Shown: piece after piece, positions 58,700 to 64,000 of the stretch
How positions within the stretch are numbered: position 1 is the stretch's first letter
Layout of the letters: every line of letters starts with the position of its first letter
The notes under the pieces: generated by a model
The model's input: only the letters and a program-made list of their open reading frames with translations
What the model was told of the DNA's origin: nothing
Databases searched by the model: none
Position numbers and translations under genes: made by a program
Assembly (NCBI GenBank): GCA_021234155.1
Contig: JAJEKV010000020.1
Span: 7,860,563-7,924,562, forward strand
Source: Isoetes taiwanensis
Taxonomy: Eukaryota > Streptophyta > Lycopodiopsida > Isoetales > Isoetaceae
Length of the DNA stretch: 64,000 nt
Reading direction: 5' to 3'

Positions 58700-59310
58700 G
58701 GACTCTTGTCTCACGTCCCTCGATCGCACTATCATTGGTAGCCATTGGGTTTTCAAAGTCAAATATAATCATCTTGGTCATGTTGATCGCTTCAAAGCTC
58801 GTCTTGTTGCCCGTGGTTTCAATCAAGTCGAAGGCCTTGACTATGCTGAAACTTTTGCCCCTGTTGTAAAAATTCCATCCATTCGCCTTCTTCTTGCTGC
58901 CACTCAAAACCGTTACTATATCCATCAAATGGACGTTAACAATGCCTTCTTACATGGTGATCTCAAAGAAGAGGTGTACATTGAGCAACCCGAAGGTTTT
59001 GTTGAAGCTGCCAACTCCACCAAAGTCTGCAAACTCTCCAAAGCTCTCTATGGCTTAAAACAAGCTTCACGTTCTTGGTATGACAAGCTGGATCAAAGCC
59101 TTATCCATCTAAAATTCTCCAGGTGCCAATCTGATCCCAGCCTCTTTCCTTATCTTCCCATATCTTGATCATCCTGGTATATGTGGATGACCTTCTTATC
59201 ATTGCTGATTCTCTCACTGCTCTCAATGACCTCAAAATTCAGCTCCAAAACCAATTTCATATGAAGGATTTGGGCCAAGCCTCTTATTTCCTTGGCATGG
59301 AAATCCGCTC
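58700..59310 (+). pseudogene. Copia reverse transcriptase
   Basis: A long intact stretch reads VARGFNQVEGLDYAETFAPV, IHQMDVNNAFLHGDLKEEVY and KALYGLKQASRSWYDKL, followed after one stop/frame change by VYVDDLLIIADS with the YVDD catalytic motif and YFLGMEI. It is the best-preserved domain of the element, but the polyprotein is broken on both sides. Confidence 0.9.
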
Positions 59311-59599
59311 GATCAGTCCAACGGAACCCTCCATCTCAACCAATGCAAGTACCTTCTTGATATTACGCAGCGATTTCAAATGCTACAATCTAATTCAGTT
59401 TCTACACCTCTCGACCATGGCATCCATTTTTGCACTGACGACCCTCCTTGCTCACCATCATTTGACCATATCCGTCTTTCCTATCGCACTATTCTTGGCC
59501 TCTTGAATTTTGCGACTACCTATACACGCCCCGACCTCTCCTTACCATCGTGCAAACTCGGTCAATTACTGCCTTGACCCTAAAAGCGGACCCATTCTT

Positions 59600-60140
59600 G
59601 GCCTTTGAAACGCCTCCTCAGTTACCTTGCCGGAACAATAAAACATGGCTTATGTTATCAATCACGGGAGCATCCCTCTCTTCAAGGATATTCCAACGCA
59701 GATTGGGGAGGTGACCAACATGACCGCAAGTCCATCTCCGGCTTCATTTTCACTTATGGAGTCACTGCTATTAGCTGGAGCAGCAGCAAACAGAAATGCG
59801 TGGCATTATCCACCACCGGCCGAGTATGTTGCTCTTACACATGCCGAAGAAGAAGCTATCCGGCCGCAACGCCTCGCCTTGAGCTTGGTATTCTTTCCAC
59901 TCCTGGACTTCTCATTCATACCGATAATCGGTGCCATGGCGATTGCTAAGAATCCAGTGATGCATCGCCGCATGAAACACATTGATCAAGTAATACCATT
60001 TCATTCGCGGATCTGATCGAAAATAGGACAATCCTCCTTACCTATTGTCCTACTGAACACATGCCAGCAGATATGATGACAAAGGCTTTAGCCCGCATCA
60101 AGTTCTCTAAATTTGTGGACTTTATCCACTTGGTATGTCT
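59600..60140 (+). pseudogene. Copia RNase H remnant
   Basis: Frame 59,605-59,949 reads YSNADWGGDQHDRKSISGF and ISWSSSKQKCVALSTT, the Copia RNase H block. It then shifts into AEYVALTHAEEEAI. Ends in PADMMTKALARIKFSKF near 60,060-60,115, the usual Copia C-terminus. Confidence 0.88.
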
Positions 60141-60202
60141 CTGAGTGGGGGCTATGGTTGACAACAGAGCCACACCTAGATTTTCTATCTCTGAAGTGGG
60201 GG

Positions 60203-60478
60203 TGTTATCTGTTGTCAGAGATAACGTAAAAATCCCGCAGAATTTGTTATATGGTCATAAAGATTCTGTTGTCAACAAACAGTTAGTTAAGACTTTAGTT
60301 AAGTCTTTATGTTTTCAGTTAGCACAAGTTCTATTTATATAGCATGATCGTGAGGACACCATTCATCCTTTTGTGTGATCCCACTTGATCGTTGTCTTCT
60401 GTAGCAGTGCTTGTACGCCTGCATGTTATTTTCTTATCAAATTGAGCTTTCTATTTACATTCAATTTGAGTTTCAACA
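60203..60478 (+). repeat. Copia 3' LTR
   Basis: 276 bp, preceded by the polypurine tract and followed by TCCGA. Almost identical to the 5' LTR. Confidence 0.95.
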
Positions 60479-61483
60479 TCCGACAATATAATATGCTCCA
60501 TCTGCATGGATTCACCATATAATACAGTGCTCTTAGTTTGTTCATCTCACGCAAAAGATTGTCGCCCACACATGTGCTATGTTTGTTTCTGTGATTATGC
60601 AAAGTCCAGATACAATAATAGAATGAATATTTCTTGCCCCGTATGTGGAGGCAATGTGACTACTTGGCATCATGTAGCTCAGGCCTCTACAGAATACTTG
60701 GATTATAAGGTTCGAGATTGCTCAGTGGAGGGGTGCTCTTCTAATGTCATTGAGAGTTATCATGAACTTCATAAGCATGTTAAGGATGGGCATTCCATGA
60801 GTGTCTACTCATATCCTCATCAAGTTTCTTTAGTTGACAAAGAATTTGTTGCAGACGTGTTGTCTTGGCTCTCCTGGTCTACTGGTAGAATTGAAGATCA
60901 ACACAAAGAAGAAGAACAAGAAGATGATGATGATATTGAAGCAGAAGCTCACTTGCATTTTGATCAAGAAACAGATATTACAGTAGAGATTTCACCACAG
61001 CTTATTCAAGAAACAGGCGTTTGGGGTGTTATCTTGTGCTCTTGGCCTAAGCTTAGAAAATTTGTTCCAACTACTGTACTGGAGTCATCATGTTATATAA
61101 ATATGCCACATTCAATAGAGATTGGGTTGGAGCTTCTTGAGGAAACAAGAGCTTTGGACACACAAAGTGAGTCATGGTTTCTTGAAGGAGGAGTTGAGGA
61201 AATAGAGATTGAATCAGAACTTTATGAAGAAATAGGAGCTTGGGATGGTGGTGTATTGACTTTCATACTAGAAGCTTGGAGCGGTGTCTTGGCTTTGTAT
61301 CAAACGTTCTCTAGTACCTGTCTTTAGACACCAAATCTACAACCAAGTCACACACCTTTGAGGCAGGCTCTCTTGCGTTAGAATCACGCCATTCCTACGG
61401 TGTGCTCGAATTCTGGCCGATTCACCTCGCATTCTGCCAGATTTTACCTCGCTGAATTGCTGCTACCTTTGATTTCACGTTTT

Positions 61484-61590
61484 AAGAATCACCTCTTAGT
61501 CTACCTGTGATTCTGGTGTGTAAACGCCGCCTCCGCCTAACGGCGTCGGCAGCGTTTCCACACCAGAATCACAGGTAAGAGGTGATTCTT
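61484..61590. repeat. Long imperfect hairpin (foldback), 107 bp
   Basis: The left arm (AAGAATCACCTCTTA then CCTGTGATTCTGGTGTG, 61,484-61,520) is the reverse complement of the right arm (61,559-61,590) except for a 5-nt GTCTA bulge. The central segment also has inverted AAACGC/GCGTTT ends. It directly abuts the truncated HSP70-like frame. Could be a tiny MITE or a small-RNA precursor. Confidence 0.8.
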
Positions 61591-61822
61591 ATATACATAA
61601 AACATGCTCTATTCTTTTCAATCTTCGAATTCGCGCGTTTTTTGGATTCATGGTGGACGTAGCAGCCGCCGCAGATCCAAGAAAACGTTGGCTATCTGTA
61701 AAAGACACCATAGCCGGTGTCTCGCGTTTGGATTCATCATTCAAAACAACATCAATACCTCTTTGTCGGGCCACAGCAACGAGACAGTTCTCATTTCCAA
61801 CATCAACACCTACAACACTCAT
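61589..61822 (-). pseudogene. HSP70-14/HSP110-like N-terminal fragment
   Basis: From an ATG at 61,822 on the minus strand the frame reads MSVVGVDVGNENCLVAVARQ, then RGIDVVLNDESKRETPAMV and STMNPKN. This is the characteristic start of plant HSP110-class (HSP70-14/15) chaperones and covers the first ATPase-domain strand and phosphate-1 loop. After MNPKN the match weakens (ARIRRLKRI), and the frame stops at the edge of the 107-bp hairpin. About 60 of some 800 residues remain and no later exon is nearby, so it is a truncated copy or captured first exon. The frame is open for 78 codons upstream, but the family start fits the internal Met. Confidence 0.85.
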
Positions 61823-61829
61823 TTTTGAG

Positions 61830-62755
61830 CCGATTAAGCTAACCTGGCAGCTGAATCGCGCTAAAAAACTACCTAATCTGATGAACAGAGGTAAAATTAT
61901 GGCCGAATGTGATACCTGGGCTACCGATCCAAATGCAGGACCAATGCTGAATCGGGGAGAATGAAGGAATCTCAGAGAAAGTAGAAATGGTCGATAAAAG
62001 TATCGAGCTAGCTTTGCCAGATTTGGCGGCCCGGCTTCAGATTTGGCGGAGATCAAGTCGGTTTGACACGTATTAGCTAAGTGGTCATGATAGTTCGTGC
62101 CTTAACGGGCCTCTTATGGCCGTCCAACGAGGATATTGTTTTTTGGCAATCTAGCGTGGATGAATTACAACCGTCCAATTTTTCTACCATTGTATCACCA
62201 AAGAAATTTGCTGAAAAAATAATCTAGAAGCATCCTCTTGACCTAGACATGATGAAATGGGGATGTTGTGCAGCAACATAAAATAAAGGTTCTTCCCTAG
62301 TGGAAGTAGTCCCTTTACCAAAAGTGCATTGCGTTTTTTTTATTCTAGTTCCATTATTTAGCTTTAAGATTGAGAATATGAACCCAATGTATCCCTAACC
62401 CTATCTTTTGTTGCTATTCAAATGCAATCTAGATATATTAATACATTGAAATCCATAGAATGCAGAATCCTGGATGCGGATTTTCAAAATTTTGGCCCCG
62501 TGATCTCTGAAATAGGATCTCACAAACTATCAAGAGTTGCTCTATCTTCTGCCCAGGATTTTGCTTAAGAAGAACATATTAGGTAGCACATGATTGTATC
62601 TTCTTTCATGTTTGTGTGTTCCATCGGAAGGTTGAGGTTGCTTATCAAGTTCTTGAATTGGGTAATAATCGATTTAGAGGACATAATTTCTAAAGCTCTT
62701 AAAAACCCAATTCACCATCCTATTCAAACTAACTGATTTCAGGGTTTTAAATATT
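61830..62755. other. Upstream flank of the HSP70-like fragment
   Basis: No independent gene or repeat was recognised. If the fragment came from a complete 5' end, its promoter would lie here on the minus strand. Confidence 0.4.
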
Positions 62756-62760
62756 CTTGC

Positions 62761-62990
62761 CTACTAACTATTAGACTGGCATTTAACGTGACTAATCAAT
62801 GGATTATTTAGTTGGAACATTTCATCTTGAAATCGCACTAAGTTTGTAAAGAGAAATGTTCACGGCGGCCTTGGCCTACTAACTATTAGACTGGCATTTA
62901 ACGTGACTAATCAACGGATTATTTAGTTGGAACATTTCATCTTGAAATCGCACTAAGTCTGTAAAGAGAAACGTTCGCGGCGGCCTTGGC
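62761..62990. repeat. 115-bp tandem duplication with GC hairpin
   Basis: Two 115-bp units (62,761-62,875 and 62,876-62,990) share CTACTAACTATTAGACTGG, TTTAGTTGGAACATTTCATC and a final GGCGGCCTTGGCC. The second unit runs into the complete hairpin GCGGCGGCC-TT-GGCCGCCGC at 62,977-62,996, also found at 6,473. Confidence 0.9.
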
Positions 62991-63155
62991 CGCCGCGATA
63001 AGTTTCTTGTAGAAGTAAACATTCGTAAGGTTTTAAGGTTTTGTCAATTTCCAATTGAGGTAATGGTTGTTTGCTTAGAGGTTGTTAATGTGGAGTAAAT
63101 TGTAATGGTTCAGTTTGCAAGTTGTATACTACTTCTAAAGCCAACCATGCATGTT

Positions 63156-63345
63156 ATATCCACAATATATCCACAAGCTAACTATATCCACAATATATCC
63201 ACAATATATCCACAAGCATGTTATATATATGCATGTTATATCCACAATATATCCACAAGCTAACTATATCCACAACCTTGCATGTCAATTGACAATATAT
63301 CCACAAGCTAACTATATCCACAACCTTGCATGTCAATTGACAAAA
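63156..63345. repeat. TATATCCACAA minisatellite
   Basis: About a dozen copies of an 11-12-bp unit TATATCCACAA occur, with higher-order repeats including GCTAACTATATCCACAACC and TTGCATGTCAATTGACA. The open frame through it is a repeat artefact. Confidence 0.9.
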
Positions 63346-63519
63346 ACCAATCTTTTTGGGTTAATGTGTGTCTTATTTGAAATTGTTAGAAACGCTCTTT
63401 TTTTATGTTTTCACATTGTAAAAGGTCTACACAAAGACATGGATGCTCTCTTTTATATGCGATGCCATGGGATTTGGTGTGGATATTCATATAGCTAATT
63501 ACTTGGACTGTTTCTCCAT

Positions 63520-64000
63520 TCTTAAAGGGATTGTTAGATTCCTGGCACACAGTCAAAACTTTATTTCACATCAGTCCAACTGCTTGTGTACAGTTGACTG
63601 CACCTTGTTGGTGGATCCCTCTGGTAGACAATCAACCACTTTGCTTTACAGTGCACCCATTGACTCAAAGACGTTGGAAAAGTGCTGGAATCTTAACTAT
63701 TGCAAAGATGGTATGACTCGTGCCGATTCTTTGACATGGGAGGCTTTTCAGTTAAAGTTTCTATTGGGGCGATGGGATAGAGTTCTTTGGCAAAAAGTTG
63801 CTGATTTTCTACAGCCTATTCTGCCACACCAAGAAGATATTTTGGTATGGGTTTGTCATGAAGAAATTAAGGAGTGCAAACTTGTGAACTCTATGTATCA
63901 GTTGTTGCTTGATACTGGTGTTCTTCCTCCGTCTAATAAGTGGTCTCTTCAACTTCCTCCTCTTCAATGGCAGAAGGTGTGGTCTTGGGCATGGGACAAG
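63520..64000 (+). mobile_element. LINE ORF2 fragment, running off the window
   Basis: RRWKSAGILTIAKMV (to about 63,715) matches the AGI.TI..L block near the end of plant LINE ORF2. One frameshift later the reading continues TRADSLTWEAFQLKFLLGRW, then WSLQLPPLQWQKVWSWAWDK to the last base. This is the part just before a zf-RVT domain such as that at 30.5 kb. The copy is frameshifted and continues beyond 64,000. Confidence 0.7.

Larger units (their letters stand above)
55647..60478 (+). mobile_element. Ty1/Copia LTR retrotransposon
   Basis: A 4832-bp element with 277- and 276-bp LTRs (TGTTATCTG ... TTTCAACA) and 5-bp target duplications TCCGA. Gene order is gag, protease, integrase, RT, RNase H, the Copia order. 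GGTTATGGGCCC follows the 5' LTR at the primer-site position, and a polypurine AAGTGGGGG precedes the 3' LTR. The interior is frameshifted in many places, although the LTRs differ in only one short window. It lies between the second and third DUF1644 coding pieces. Confidence 0.96.
54538..61327 (+). pseudogene. DUF1644 zinc-finger-like gene split by two transposons
   Basis: DUF1644 proteins are plant Cys/His-rich proteins, often stress-related. Coding pieces are 54,538-54,661, 55,625-55,646 and 60,484-61,327. Discounting the MULE and the Copia, each with one copy of its target duplication, leaves 990 nt that read open from ATG to TAG, 329 residues. Motifs: MDLPHNAVLPVCSSH in piece one; CSICMDSPYNTVLLVCSSH and CRPHMC, then SCPVCGGNVTTWH and CSVEGCSSN in piece three, followed by an acidic tail. 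The PHNAVL..CSSH block is therefore tandemly duplicated within the protein, although only the second copy has the full Cys set. As assembled, the first piece stops soon after entering the MULE, so the allele is probably null, unless an internal start at 60,506 is used. Confidence 0.9.

Noticed and set aside
63151-63498. A 115-codon repetitive protein
   Set aside because: Its repeats come directly from the TATATCCACAA minisatellite.

Overview
The window is nuclear DNA of a land plant. It has GT-AG introns and plant-type genes: an SPT6-like factor with a GW-rich tail, a microsomal CYP71-clan P450, DUF1644, a PPR remnant and a pirin. Most of the rest is transposable elements. No rRNA, tRNA, CRISPR or bacterial gene was seen. 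The very high TE load and PLS-like PPR debris would suit a large-genome, non-grass vascular plant such as a fern, lycophyte or gymnosperm; that placement is inference only.

Layout. 0-10 kb: AT-rich intergenic DNA with small tandem duplications, hairpins and one Helitron 3' end. 10.1-13.8 kb: a decayed pirin gene between inverted arms and G-rich GGGTATT arrays. 14.8-17.2 kb: a decayed HUH-type rolling-circle Rep gene followed on the same strand by a decayed PIF1-like helicase. 19.6-19.9 kb: an antisense LINE tail. 21.4-28.4 kb: an intact 17-exon SPT6-like gene whose joined coding sequence closes in frame at 1639 codons. 28.6-33.6 kb: repeats, a LINE end, a PPR pseudogene, and a second, internally deleted copy of SPT6 exon/intron/3'-flank DNA. 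35.6-47.5 kb: a complete but decayed minus-strand Ty3/Gypsy element with a hAT element nested in it. 48.1-49.3 kb: a foreign-looking gene fragment with a palindrome-array intron, bounded by 32-bp direct repeats. 51.4-53.2 kb: an intact two-exon P450 with a TATA box and W-box cluster. 54.5-61.3 kb: a DUF1644 gene split by a MULE (9-bp TSD) and a Ty1/Copia element (5-bp TSD). 61.5-61.8 kb: a long hairpin abutting the truncated start of an HSP110/HSP70-14-like gene. 62.7-64 kb: tandem repeats and a LINE fragment running off the window.

Only SPT6 and the P450 look intact. The DUF1644 frame is clean apart from the two insertions. The remainder records transposition, gene-fragment capture and local duplication. 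The most notable findings are the Rep plus helicase pair, the DUF1644 double disruption that closes exactly in frame when both insertions are discounted, the partial SPT6 duplication, and the contrast between near-identical Copia LTRs and a heavily frameshifted interior.
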